Origin: Paguma larvata
Lineage: Eukaryota; Chordata; Mammalia; Carnivora; Viverridae
Direction: 5' to 3'
Assembly (NCBI GenBank): GCA_030068075.1
Contig: CM057830.1
Coordinates: 21,732,247-21,796,246, forward strand
DNA length: 64,000 bases
Positions 46,081 through 57,140 of this stretch are shown piece after piece. Made by a program: the position numbers and the translations under genes. Positions within the stretch are counted from its first letter, which is position 1; each line of letters begins with the position of its first letter. The notes beneath the pieces were generated by a model. It worked only from the letters and a program-made list of their open reading frames with translations, had not been told where the DNA came from and did not search any database.

Positions 46081-46696
46081 TACAATGGAGTAAATGTTTG
46101 TATCCCCCTCACAATTTATATTTTGAGGCCCTCAACCCTCAATGTGACTATATTTGAAGATATGCCCTATAGGGAGGTAATTAAAGTTAAATGAAGTCAT
46201 AAGGGTAGGGCTTTAATCCATTAGGATTAGTGTCCTCATTAGAAGAAACACCATAGCTCTTTTTTTTTTTAATGTTTATCTTTATTTGAGAAAGAGAGAG
46301 AGGGCACAAGTAGGGGAGTGACAGAGAGAGAGGGAGACAGAATCCCAAGCAGGCTCCAGGGTCTGAGCTGTCAGCACAGAGTCTGACATGGGGCTCCAAG
46401 TCACCAGCTGTGAGATCATGACCTGAGCCAAAGTCATGGATACTTGAGTGACTGAGCCACCTAGGTGCCCCAAAACACCATACATCTTTTTAAGGGAACA
46501 ATGAGAAGGCTGCTATCTGCAAGCCAGGAAGGGAGTCCTTGCCAGTAACTGATCATAGAGGTACCATGAACACTAAATACCAAAGAACACCAGAAATATT
46601 TATGACAGCCTCCAGAACTGTAAGAAAACAAATTTCTATTGTTTAAACCACCCAATCTGTGGTATTTTATTATGGTAAACCAAGCTGACTAATACA
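46081..46696 (+). mobile_element. MaLR-type (MST/MLT1-like) solitary LTR, containing a SINE
   Basis: Phrases follow the MaLR LTR consensus on the plus strand: 'aatgtttgtatccccctcac', 'caatgtgactatatttgaag', 'gattagtgtcctcattagaa', 'gctgctatctgcaagccagg', 'cagcctccagaactgtaaga', 'tttctattgtttaaaccacc', ending 'tgactaataca'. Five-base flanking repeats 'gagaa' (46076-46080) and 'gagga' (46697-46701) fit with one mismatch. No internal region or second LTR is present, so it is a solo LTR. A CAN SINE at 46261-46472 splits it. Confidence 0.8.
46261..46472 (-). mobile_element. CAN SINE, minus strand, inside the MaLR LTR
   Basis: It has poly(T), 'aatgtttatctttatttgag', a GA-rich body, 'gagctgtcagcacagagtct', and the head 'gagccacctaggtgcccc'. 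Direct repeats are 'aaacaccatagctct' (46246-46260) and 'aaacaccatacatct' (46473-46487). It is the youngest layer of this nested cluster together with the SINE at 46861. Confidence 0.92.
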
Positions 46697-46860
46697 GAGG
46701 ATATCCATATGCCCAATAAGCTTATATAGAGAAATGCTGGACAGCGTTAGTCATGAGTGAAATGCAAATTAAAAACACAATGAAATATCATTGCATACTG
46801 ACCAAAACATGGAGGAAAAAATTAAAATACAAAATGTTAGAAAAGGATATGAAGAATTTT

Positions 46861-47072
46861 TCTCCTTTTTCTTAAATGTTTATTTTGAGAGAGAGTATGT
46901 GTGTGCATGCAGGAGTGGGGCATAGAGAGTGGTAAAGACAGAGAATCCCAAGCAGTTGCTTTGCTGTCAGCACAGAGCATGATGCAGGGCTCATCTCGCA
47001 AATCGTGAGATCATGGCCTGAGTGAAAATCAGTAGTCAAACACTTAACTGAATGAGCCACTGAGGTGCCTTA
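46861..47072 (-). mobile_element. CAN SINE, minus strand, inside the ancient L1
   Basis: The antisense tail is 'cttaaatgtttattttgaga', the body 'ttgctttgctgtcagcacag', and the head 'gagccactgaggtgcc'. Direct repeats are 'ggatatgaagaatttt' (46845-46860) and 'ggatatgaagaaattt' (47074-47089). It is somewhat diverged in the head. Confidence 0.9.
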
Positions 47073-47235
47073 TGGATATGAAGAAATTTAATTCTTGACT
47101 ACTGCTGGTGCGACCTTAATTGGTTCAGCCACTTTAGAAAAAGTGTTTTCCAGTGTGTATAAAGCTGAAAAAGGTACCCAAGATAAATGAGTATATATGA
47201 CCGTTAAAATACATGAAGTCTCAATGTAACATAAA

Positions 47236-48499
47236 AAAAAAACAGTGATTTACTTTTGGTACTATTATGAACGTAGTGAATCCAGTAAGAGACAACTATA
47301 ATTTATTTGTCAGATGCATGCCTTTTCTTAATTTAATGCCCTAGTATTATGGTCATCAAATGACTAACATAAACCAGATTTCACTAATTTTTTTTCATTC
47401 ACCCAATTATATTTCTAGACCTTCACAGCTATGATCCTTATTTCTGCAACTTACAGAATCATTTTCAAAATTGATGAATTTGAGCAACATGTACACAAAC
47501 AGATGGGCATAGAAGAGGTAAGTGACACCCAACAAAGCAAAAAGTGGATGAGGCTGTAGGTGGACTGTCACCAAGACAAGAATTTTTAAGCTTACAAAAT
47601 AAGATGCGTAGGGTGACTCAGAGAGGTCCATGTCACTTGGGTAAAGAAGCCAGGCAATATTATAAGAGCCTTCATCTCTTGTATAGCTTTGTCACCTTTA
47701 AGAGGCCAATGGTAGGTTAAGAAACCAAAGAATCCTAAAAGTTTTAGGAACCCAGGGACACATTCATATTCACAGTGGTTACAAAACAGTTACATAAAAT
47801 TCTTACAGTGGCTTATAAATAAATTCTCATAGAAACTGAAACATTCAGACATGGCCAAATTATTGGCTAGAAAGCCAAATTATTGGCTAGATTGAAACTA
47901 AACAAAGGAATTTTGTATTTCTGATGTTTAATGGCTCAGGCCAAGATACCCAGATGCTTAAAATTTAGAATTGTGTAAACTGTGTCAGTGGAAGAGAATT
48001 CTTAATCTCAACTGATGTTTACTTCTTTCTCCTCAATGGTGCTTGAATGTATACTACCAATAAATATCTCAATATCTATCTATCCCTATCTCTTCTCCGC
48101 TCCTCTAATTTAATTTTCATATCAAACTAAATGCCCTTTGGATTGATTCTCTTTAAATACGTTAATATATTGAAATATGTTAAAGTCAAGTTTTGCAAGC
48201 TCAATGTCTGTCTCTTTTAGGTGACTGGTGTGACCCATTGTATGTTGATGTTGAAAATTAAGTGTCTATTTTTCAAATTTTAAAGGAAAATATTCCCCAT
48301 ATATTGACTGCATTAAGTAAATATATAAGCAAGGACCACTAAGATTTGAAGAGGTTTTTTTTCCCCTCTCTGAACAAGAAGGTCTGTAAAATTGTTCCTA
48401 CAGGGGAGGGAGGAAAAAAAGGTGTTTTGAAGCAGGTAGGTATTTCTTGAAGAATTAAAATTCATACTTGCATTAATACTTTGAATAGTTCACCGATAA
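47236..48499. other. Unassigned sequence
   Basis: No repeat family or coding gene was recognised. A local tandem duplication of 20 bases ('gccaaattattggctagaaa') lies at 47854-47893. Confidence 0.4.
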
Positions 48500-49650
48500 A
48501 CATTCATAAAAGATTTTATGCACTAGGCATTAAGAACACGGAGATGCAGAGTGTAGGCATGCTCTTTATGAGTACTTACAGCCTATAGGGGAAATGGAAA
48601 AATAATCACATGTCTCAGTTCCAAATTTATTGACTGTGTAGTAAGAGATAAATCCAACTTTATGTAATAAATATTATGCCAGAGAAATGAACAGATATAT
48701 ACATGAACATAAGGAAGTTCGATTTCCTTCTCTAGCCTAAGGATGGAAAGAGCATTCAAACCAGTAACAATAGAAAACTCAAAGATACAGGAAAGAGAAA
48801 GAGGAAAGATATTTGATAGAGTAATTTCTCTAAGCAGACTAAGCTGAAAATTTGTTTAGTAAATGACTGAGGTGGAGAGGCAGGGATATGAATATTGGTG
48901 TATCTCTACACAGAATTTGTAGGTTGGTGGTAAAGATCATAATATAGGGGATTTGATAGCTTGTATAATTTTGGAAACCAGGAGGTAACATTCTGTAAGT
49001 GAAAGGAAGCTGTAATTGGGTAATAGAGGAGAGCCCAGGTGAATTTGAAAATCAGGGATTTATGTCATAACCAATATAGAGAACTGAATATATTTCTCCA
49101 TCAACATTCAGCAGTCCAGATCAAGAGAACAAAGGGTTAAATTATCCAGTGTTGGAATTGTACAAGTCATGTATGATGGAAGAACCAAGGGGAGGGAGGA
49201 TGATGGCATTGCTGGAACATGTGATAGAGAATAGAAGAGAAGAAAGCAATTAGAAAGGAGCAATGAGATTTGGAGGAGATTTGGGAAGTGAGAGAGAGCA
49301 TGTGTATATATGTTTGTATGTATGTATGGGGTGGTGAGATGAAGAGACTGGAGGGCATAATGAGCTGGAAGAACCATGTCTTGCATTTAAGTGAATTTTG
49401 GCACAAATGAAAATAGAAATAGATAGACCACTAGAAACATTGACAACATTCTGCAATTGAGAAATAACTGTAAAATTGCAGACATAGACCCTGAAGACGT
49501 AGGGTCATTGGTCCTCTTACATTGAAGTCAGGGGTCCAATATGGCCCAGTAATACTCAGCATAGGACTTGAAAGGAGATCAATGGATAATGCCTGATTGG
49601 AAAGTCTTAAAGAGGTATTAAGGAGTTCAGCAATAGAGACAAGGATTGTG
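48500..49650. repeat. Possible ancient interspersed repeat (unnamed family)
   Basis: 'gcactaggcattaagaacac', 'ggagatgcagagtgtagg', 'cagcctataggggaaatgga' and 'aatatggcccagtaatactc' have the flavour of the same unnamed ancient repeat suspected at 30.96 and 59.0 kb. No frame has recognisable domains. Limits are guesses. Confidence 0.25.
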
Positions 49651-50936
49651 AATTACCATTGAGTATTACAACTGATTCTACCCTGGGATTCAGTCTAGCT
49701 GTCTATAAAACTAATGGTCCAGAAACTCTTCTCCCTATCTCTCTGGTTTCTATTTGTAATAGTTGCTATCAATGAGGATTTTGTTTTCTTGCAGAAAAGG
49801 GAAAAGATAGACAGTTGTCACACTTCTGGAAGAAAATAAAAAACGTAATGTGACTCCAATGATGATATTTAATACCTTTAAAATTTTGTTAATTTTATGA
49901 GAGAAGGTAACTCGGGGAGGGAGGAAATGGACCTAGTAGAGCCCTATTGGAAACCTAGATAACCTTATCAGGTCTAGAGTGGCAATAGTTGTGTTAATTG
50001 GCCCTGACTTAATTTTAGCAGATCTCTGACATTTCCTGGAGAGGAATAAACTGCTTGTTGGAGGGTGGACTTTTGAGAGGGTTTCTGTCCTGCTAAGACG
50101 AATTTGGGAGTCACTATTATAAAAAAATCCAGAAATAGCAAAATCAAAATCACCAAAACAATAAATAGTATTTAATAAGAGCTTATTATGCATAGAAAAA
50201 TATTTCATGAAATGGGAGCTTCCAAATTCAAAGAATAATAGGATATGAAGGTCAAGGGCATGAAATTACAGGATGGCTTATAAAGTAAAAATGAGTAAGT
50301 TGTTAACCTTTACAGTGATTGGTTATTACAGTGGGGGTTTCTAGATGGCAGGGGATTGGTTAAAAATGATTATCTCTATCACTTTTAGGAAGATGATATA
50401 AATTTCTTTTATGTTGTCAGAAGCATTTATAAGAAATAATCTAAGTTTCTCTTACGTTCATGAAATAAACTAGATTTAGTTTTGCTGATGTGACCTAAAT
50501 GTTTTTGTCCGCTCAGGGAATTCTCAATTCTGGTCTCCATTTGGTATTTAATTTTAACACTGTCAAGTAAATTTTTGGTAGTAATATATTCACACTTGTA
50601 CTCACATAAAATGAAACAGAACCATACCACATTTATATCTGTTTACATAATTTATATTTTACGGTACATCTGAATTCACAATTCAGCTAATTATTTAGAA
50701 CAGTATAGATGTTTAATTTCCTGAATGTATTTTTAACATATTAAACTTATGTTGCTATCATTACAAATTTCTGATTAGGAGGAATTTTTATATTATTATT
50801 ACCTGAGAAGCCCAGGTTAACCTCACCATTTTTATAACCAAGACCATGAGATTCACCATGAGAATGCTGGTGGGCAGAGCTATATTAGTACACATAGCAG
50901 AAAGCTGTCTAAAAAATTTCTTCTCCCGTTTGGGAA
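49651..50936. other. Unassigned sequence
   Basis: No repeat or gene was recognised. The minus-strand frames of 60-91 codons around 49933-50208 overlap each other in different frames and have no domain. Confidence 0.4.
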
Positions 50937-51191
50937 TATATTAGTTACTTCTTACTACTGTAACAAATTACCACAAATTTACTGATATAACATAATTATA
51001 TAAATTTATTATCTCAGAGTAAGGATGGTAGTAAATCGTAAAATCAAGATGTTGACAAGACTGTATTCCTTCTGGAACATGTAGGGAAGAATCCATTTCC
51101 TTACCTTTTTCAGCTTCTAGAAATTAGCTGCATTCCTTGATTAATGGCCCCTTCCTCTATCTTCAAAGCTTCTACCTTCAAAGCATCTTTA

Positions 51192-51297
51192 TTTTGCTTT
51201 TAATAATTTATTGTCAAATTGGTTTCCATGTAACACCCAGTGCTCATCTCAACAAGTGCCCTCCTCAATGCCTGTCACCCACTCTCCACTCTCCCAT
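51192..51297 (-). mobile_element. Extremely truncated L1 3' tail (106 bases) with target duplication
   Basis: 'ttttgcttttaataatttat' leads into the carnivore L1 3' terminus ('gtcaaattggtttccatgta', 'acacccagtgctcatctcaa'), which ends after 'cccactctccactctccca'. The repeats 'agcatcttta' flank it at 51182-51191 and 51298-51307. The LTR sequence resumes after the second old insertion. Only the last ~100 bases of L1 were copied. Confidence 0.87.
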
Positions 51298-51318
51298 AGC
51301 ATCTTTAAATCTTCCCCC

Positions 51319-51435
51319 ACCTTTTTTTTTAGGATTTTATTTTTAAGTAATTCTACACCCAATACTGAGTTTAGACTTACAACCCCAAGATCAGAAGTGT
51401 TGCATGCTCCGCTGACTGAGCCAGTCACGTGCCCC
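51319..51435 (-). mobile_element. Old CAN-type SINE, minus strand
   Basis: It has a short T run, 'attttatttttaagtaattc', 'cttacaaccccaagatcaga', and the head 'ctgactgagccagtcacgtg' plus 'cccc'. It is the same short subfamily as the copy at 1293-1436. Flanking repeats are 'aaatcttccccc' (51307-51318) and 'aaatatttcccc' (51436-51447). Confidence 0.8.
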
Positions 51436-51742
51436 AAATATTTCCCCTTTTCTAGCTTTTCCTCTGTCTCTGCTGCTTCTTGTCTGTCCTTCTCTCCAAC
51501 CTCTGCCTCTGTCCTAACATCTTCTTTTCTGACTGAGACCCTCTCCACCCTCTTATAAGGACCCTCGTGGTTATATTAAGCTTATCTAGTTAATCCAAAA
51601 TAACCTCCCCATCTCCATGTCCTTGGTTCAATCTCACCTACAAAGTCTCTTTTGTCTTGTAAGGTAACATATTCACAAATTTTAGAGATTAAGACATGAA
51701 CTTCTTTAATGATGGACATTATTCTGCCTACAATAGGGATCA

Positions 51743-51783
51743 GTCTATAGCCATACCACCCTGAATGTGCCTGATCTCGTCTG
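51743..51783 (+). pseudogene. 5S rRNA fragment between 15-bp direct repeats
   Basis: The 41 bases 'gtctatagccataccaccct' + 'gaatgtgcctgatctcgtctg' match the first ~41 nt of vertebrate 5S rRNA with four differences, all C/T or G/A at CpG-type or neighbouring sites. The segment is bracketed by 'ctgcctacaataggg' (51724-51738) and 'ctgcctacaataagg' (51781-51795). The left repeat overlaps the terminus of the MLT1-like LTR. The remaining two thirds of 5S, including most of the internal Pol III promoter, are missing. It is therefore a non-functional retrocopy or repair-captured fragment. Confidence 0.85.
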
Positions 51784-51795
51784 CCTACAATAAGG

Positions 51796-53705
51796 GGTTA
51801 TTTCCCAATACATTTATCAACTGTGGAAAATTTTTTGCCTTTTATTAATTTTTTCTTTCACACATATTTCCTGGGCCTCTACTAGGTACCTGGCCCCTAA
51901 TGGAAGACACTAGGCAAATAATGGAGGCACTGCCCTTGCTACAGTCAAGAAGCTAAATGTATCTTGAAAAAATAAACTTTGGACTTCTGAAGATTTTTTT
52001 TGATAGTTTTGGGTAGCACTGTGATCTTGTTTGTATTTAAGTCCTATATGTTGGTAATATTTGATACCACATTTGTTTGTATTTATAATACAAACATTAG
52101 TCAGTGCCTTCCAGCCAAAGACCACCAGGAACATAACCATAGTGGAACAGTTTGAGATTATTACCTGTTGCAGTAAAGGAGAATATACACCATCGGGAAT
52201 GTGTGGCATCTTAGAGGTTGTTAGAAAAAACTTATAGGATTTGTGTTTGGTTAGGAAATCTTGGGAGAAAGTCAAAGGAAGTGAAAACTCTCAGTTAGGT
52301 GCTGTTAGTAAGCCAGGGCAATTCTATGACTGGGTATCTCAAACACCTCTATAGAGTAGGCAGAGTAGAGCAGTGATAAAGCTGTCATAGGCAAAGAACG
52401 AAGAGTCACTTAGATTAGCTGAAAGAGGGGGATATTTGATATTCTGTGGGTGAAACCATAATCTTGTTTACATCTCAATTTATTCATGGTCTCCCAGTAA
52501 CCTTGTGTGATGTTGGTGTTCTGTGAGTTTATGTCCAACAAGAGAACAACATGACCTAGAGTGAGCCTCAAGCCACCTTATAATACCAATGGAAGCCTAG
52601 GTCATTCTGTCCCTATATGTTGGATTCATGATGTTTCTCATCCCTGTCCCATCTTTCGCACTTGTTAGACATGCATAATTGTGGATCTACCCCAAATCAT
52701 TGCATCAGAAACTCCAAGGACTGATTTATACGCTATAGATTCAAAATATCTCTTTTTAAAATATCAAATATTTATTAATTTTAAATACTTGTTTGTGATT
52801 ACTATATTTAGTAATTATTTTCTCATTTTCATTTATAATTCACAAACTATGATTAAGCTTATATTTATGCATGACCCCTTTGTTAGATATTCCTTGGGAA
52901 TACCTGTCCTGTGTCTTAATGAGAAACTAAAATAGAGGTGCATTTTTTAAGAGTTTTAAACTAAGCAGCAATGATGCTTGTGTGGACTTAACATCTGTAG
53001 TTTAGTCTTTTATTTTCACCATATGCTCTTATGTTGACTGGGTATCACCTGACATCAGCACTGTGGTCCACATTAGGACTGAAAAACAATTCCTATTTGG
53101 GTTCTGAATGCACACTTTACCATCATCTCTCTGCATCATCTTTGTGCTGACAAGGTTTAAAACACATGAGGAAGCACTCTGATGAGCATGCCCTTTAAAA
53201 GCTAAACTAAAGATATTTTCCTAGTCCCCACATGACAACATGAGGAATGCAGGGCCTACAAGAGGAAGTCTGTGCCTTCAGAATAGCATCTATGACACTC
53301 ATATACTAATTTCTGGTTGTTTTATTGTAACAGTATAAACATACATAATAGGAAGACAAAAGCAAATATACTCTCTTCAGTTCAATCTCACATATTTATT
53401 AACACTCTAAAATATGTCTCTAGGTTCTCAAAATAAATTTTTCTGAAACATTAACAATTTTAATGCTTTCAGTATGTTTGTATGTTTATAGGTAATTTTA
53501 GAAAAATGAATGTTCCCAGAGAACATGCTAAAGATTAACATAAATTAAGGAAGAAAAGATACTTTTATAAAGTGCGTATTTAGCCATAATTGGTTGCAAC
53601 TTGTAATTCCAGAAAAAAATTAGAATTTAATAGGCATTTTGGAGTGGCACTATAAGACTGCCACATTATCAGTGTCGATAAAGTGTCCTATACTGGCACT
53701 TTTTA
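51796..53705. other. Unassigned sequence, about 1.9 kb
   Basis: No supported gene. The 121-codon minus-strand frame at 51910-52275 has no recognisable domain or favourable codon pattern. An old MIR-like phrase may occur at 51855-51920 ('ctgggcctctactaggtacc'). Confidence 0.4.
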
Positions 53706-53722
53706 AACTATTCCCAGCAAAG

Positions 53723-53954
53723 GCGCCTGGGTGGCTCAGTCAGTTGAGCGTCCGACTTCAGCTCAGATCATGATCTCACAGTCTGTGAGTTCGAGCCCCA
53801 CGTCAGACTCTGTGCTGACAGCTCAGAGCCTGGAGCCTGCTTCAGATTCTGTGTCTCCTTCTCTCTCTCTGACCCTCCCCCACTCATGCTTTGTCTCTCC
53901 TGCTCTCAAAAATAAATAAAAACATTAAAAAAACAAAAAACAAACAAAAAAAAT
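53723..53954 (+). mobile_element. Youngest-looking CAN SINE, with Pol III A/B boxes and 17-bp target duplication
   Basis: The head is 'gcgcctgggtggctcagtca' with an A-box-like 'tggctcagtca' (53732-53742) and a B-box 'gagttcgagcc' (53787-53797), both close to the tRNA-like consensus. 'cttcagctcagatcatgatc', 'gctctgtgctgacagctcag', the CT-rich body and a long A-rich tail with 'aaacaaaaaacaaac' follow. Direct repeats 'aactattcccagcaaag' (53706-53722) and 'aactattcccaacaaag' (53955-53971) differ at one base. Its conserved CpGs and promoter boxes suggest a recent insertion. Confidence 0.94.
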
Positions 53955-53971
53955 AACTATTCCCAACAAAG

Positions 53972-54549
53972 TACCAGGATTTTTTTCTTATATTCGTTCA
54001 TTCACTTTTTAAATATCATTACCAATTTCTCACAGATGGATAATTTTTAATAGAGTAATACTTAATTTATAAAGATACTTTAAAAGAAACGAACTACACA
54101 TCTATCCTTAAATTATTATTAGAATCAGCAAGGATAAAATTACTCTCATCAAATTGTTATAAAAATTTCTAAAGGTTTAGTCTGTTTCTGTACTTACTTT
54201 ATTGTGGACCAGTAAAAAACATTCACAGGTCTCTACACTTTGAATGGTACTGTCTGATACCATATTTAAGCACTGGATTTTTAATGTTTATAACATTGTA
54301 ATTTGTTAGAGCTTATGTAAGAAGGTAAGAAATTTAACCCCAGATTTTATTCCAGTTGTACTGTGAAATAATTGGCCTATATCACTGAATAAGTTTAATA
54401 CATACAGCATGATGGTTTGGTTTACATATATTGGAAAATGATTTAGATATGTTTGTATAACAATATCCACTTTTTTCAGTTAGATACAATAAAAAGAGAA
54501 GGAAGAAAATGAAATAAATATTCTTGTGATCAGAACTCTTAGGATTTAC
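53972..54549. other. Unassigned AT-rich sequence
   Basis: No gene or repeat was recognised. Confidence 0.4.
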
Positions 54550-57140
54550 TTTCTTAATAACTTTATTATATACCATGCAACAGTGTTAACTATACTCATC
54601 ATGTTGTACATTCCATCCCAATCCTTATTCCTGTTATAACTGGAATTTGTACCTTTTGACCACCTTCTAGTTCCCCCACCCTTTACCTCTGGTAGCCACG
54701 AGTCTGAATTCTTTTTCTAGATTGCACATGTAAGTAAGTGAGATCATACAGTATTTGTCTTTCTCTGTCTGACTTATTTCACTTAGCATAATGCCTTCAA
54801 GGACCATCTATATTGTGATAAATGGTAGGATTTCTTTGATTGTTCATGGCTGTCTAGTAGTCCACTGTAAATATATATCACAACTTCTTCATCTAGTCAT
54901 CCACTGATGGACATGTAGGTTGTTTCCGTATCTTGACTGTTCTAAATAATGCTTCTATGAACATGGGGATGCAGATAGCTTTTCAAGTTAGTGTTTTCCT
55001 TTGCGTATATTCCCAGAAGTGGAATTGGTAAATCATATGGTAATTCTATTTTTAAGTTTTTGAGGAACCTCCATACTGTGTTTTCTAGTGGCTGTACCAA
55101 CTTCCAGTCCCACCAGCAAGGCTCAAGGGTTCATTGTTTTCCAGACATACACCTGCATTTGTTGTCTCTTGTCTCTTGGATAATAGCTATACTAACAGGC
55201 ATGAGGTAGTGTCTTGTTGTGGTTTTAACTTGCATTTCCCTAATGACTAGTGTTGTTGAACACCTTTTGATGTACCTGTTGGCATATGATATGTGTATAT
55301 CTTCTTCGGAAGAATGTCTATTCAGGTCCTTTGCCCATTTTTAACTGGGTTATTTGAGGTGTAACGTTTCTTTTTTCTCTTTTTTTGCTATTGAGTCATA
55401 TGAGTTCTTTATATATTTTGGATATTAGCCCCTTATAAGATACATGGTTTGCAAATATTTTTCCCATTCCCATTCTGTAGATTGTCTTTTTTACTTTATT
55501 GATGTTTTCTTTTTCTGTGCAGAAGCTTTATAGCTTGAAGTAGTCCCACTTGTTTTTTATTTTGTTGCTCATACTTTAGGTGTCATATCCAAAAACTCAT
55601 TACCAAGACCCATGTCAAGGAGCTTCATTCCTTTATTCTAGGAGTTGTATGGCTTCAGATCTTAGATTTAAGTCTTTAATCCATTTTGAGTTAATTATTT
55701 TGAGTGGTGAATGATACAGGTCCACTTTTCATTCTTTTTACTTGTGATTATCCAATTATTCCAGTACCATTTATTGAAAAGACTATCTTTTTCCCATTGA
55801 GCATCCTTGGCTCTCTTGTCAAGTATTAGTTGACTATATATGCTTGGGTTTATTTCTGGCCTCTCAATTCTTTTCTCTTAGTCTATCTATCTCTTCTTTA
55901 TGCCAGTACCATAATGTTTTGATTACTGTAGCTAATTGTATAGCTTGAAACCTACTTTGTTCTTTTTTCTCAGCATTTATTTGGCTTTTCAGGGTCTGTT
56001 GTGGTTCCATAGAAGCTTTACAAGTGTGTTTTCCTACTTGTATAAAAAATGCCATTAGAATTTTGGTAGGAATTGCGCTGAATCTATGGAAGACTTTTGG
56101 CAGTATTGACATTTTAACAATTTTAATGTCTCTCAGCCATAAACATGGGATACCTTTCAATTTATTTGTGTCTTCTTATATTTCTTCCATTAATGTCTTG
56201 TTCTTTGCTGAGTAGAGATCTTTGACCTCCTCGATTAAATTTACTTCTTTGTATTTTATTGTTTTTGGTGCTTTTGCAAATTGATTCAATTTATTTCTTT
56301 TTCAGAGAATTCACTGATAGCATATATAAATGCTACTGGTTTTTGTATGTTAATTTTATATCCTGCAACTTGACTTCATTCATTGGCTAGATCTAACAGT
56401 TTTTTGTTTGAGTCTTCAGGACTTTCCATATATAAAATCATTCATCTGCAAATAGAGAAAAGATTACTTCTTCCTTTCCAATTCCGATGGCTTTGATTTC
56501 TTTTTCTTGTCCGATTGCTGTGGCTAGGACTTCCAGTACTATGTTGAATAGAATGGTGAGAGTGGGTGCTCTTATCTTATTGCTTGCACCTTGGGCATAA
56601 TGTTAGGTGTGGGCTTGTCATATATAGTGTTTATTTATGTTGAAGTATGTTACTTCTTTGCTTAATTTGTTAAGATTTTTTTATCATGAATGGATGTTAA
56701 ATTTTGTCAAATGCTTTTTTTTGAGTCCATTGAGATGATCATACAATTATTTTATTCTATTAATGGAATCTGCCACATTGATTGATGTGCCTATGTTGAA
56801 CCATCTTTGCATCCCAGGGATAAATCCCACTTGATTGTGGTGAATAAATCCTTTTAATGTGCTACTTAATTTTATTTGCTGGTATTTTGCTGAGAACTTT
56901 TGCATCTATATTTATCAGGGATATTGACCTGTAGTTTGCTATTACTGTTCTTTTTTGGTTTTGGTATTAATAATGTTGGCCTTGTAAAATTTGTTCAGGC
57001 ATATTTCCTCTTTGATTCTTTTGGAGGACTTTAAGAAGGACTGATATTATTTCTTCTTTAAATGTTTGGTAAAATTCACCCATCCTTCTGCTCCTGGCAT
57101 TATCTTTATTGGGATATTTTTGATTACTCATCCAATCTTA
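54550..57140 (-). mobile_element. Old L1 (L1M-like), 3' UTR and ORF2, 5'-truncated
   Basis: This minus-strand L1 runs from 3' UTR phrases ('gtacattccatcccaatcct', 'gtagccacgagtctgaattc', 'gtgagatcatacagtatttg') through the ORF2 C-terminus ('cagtcccaccagcaaggctc', 'gaacctccatactgtg') and reverse transcriptase ('gttgaaccatctttgcatcc', 'agggatattgacctgtagtt'). It fades near 57140. The frame at 55864-56160 (98 codons) holds STQQTLKSQ-like and VIKTLWYWHKEEIDR, the conserved post-reverse-transcriptase motif. Many disruptions are present. Confidence 0.8.

Larger units (their letters stand above)
43560..47235 (+). mobile_element. Ancient L1 (plus strand), split by several later insertions
   Basis: This is the only plus-strand L1 of the window. 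Pieces at 43610-44260, 45910-46080, 46702-46860 and 47090-47230 read in order through the ORF2 end and 3' UTR: 'aacacagtgcaattccaata', 'atagagaatccagaagcaga', 'aaatgcaagccacagagtgg', 'gaaatgcaaattaaaaacac', 'ctactgctggtgcgacctta'. Later insertions cut it: an antisense L1 (44261-45894), a MaLR LTR (46081-46696, itself holding a SINE) and a SINE (46861-47072). The left limit is uncertain. Confidence 0.75.
50937..51732 (-). mobile_element. MLT1-like MaLR LTR, minus strand, split by two insertions
   Basis: In antisense the LTR order is clear: 'taacaaattaccacaaattt', 'ccttctggaacatgtaggga', 'agaatccatttccttacctt', 'cagcttctagaaattagctg', 'gccccttcctctatcttcaa'. After the insertions come 'cctcttataaggaccctcg', 'taatccaaaataacctcccc' and 'taaggtaacatattcaca', ending near 'ctgcctaca'. 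A 106-base L1 tail (51192-51297) and an old SINE (51319-51435) interrupt it. No internal retroviral genes were found. Confidence 0.72.

Noticed and set aside
51211..51558. 115-codon plus-strand frame
   Set aside because: It crosses an L1 tail, a SINE and an LTR, three independent insertions, so it cannot be an evolved coding sequence.
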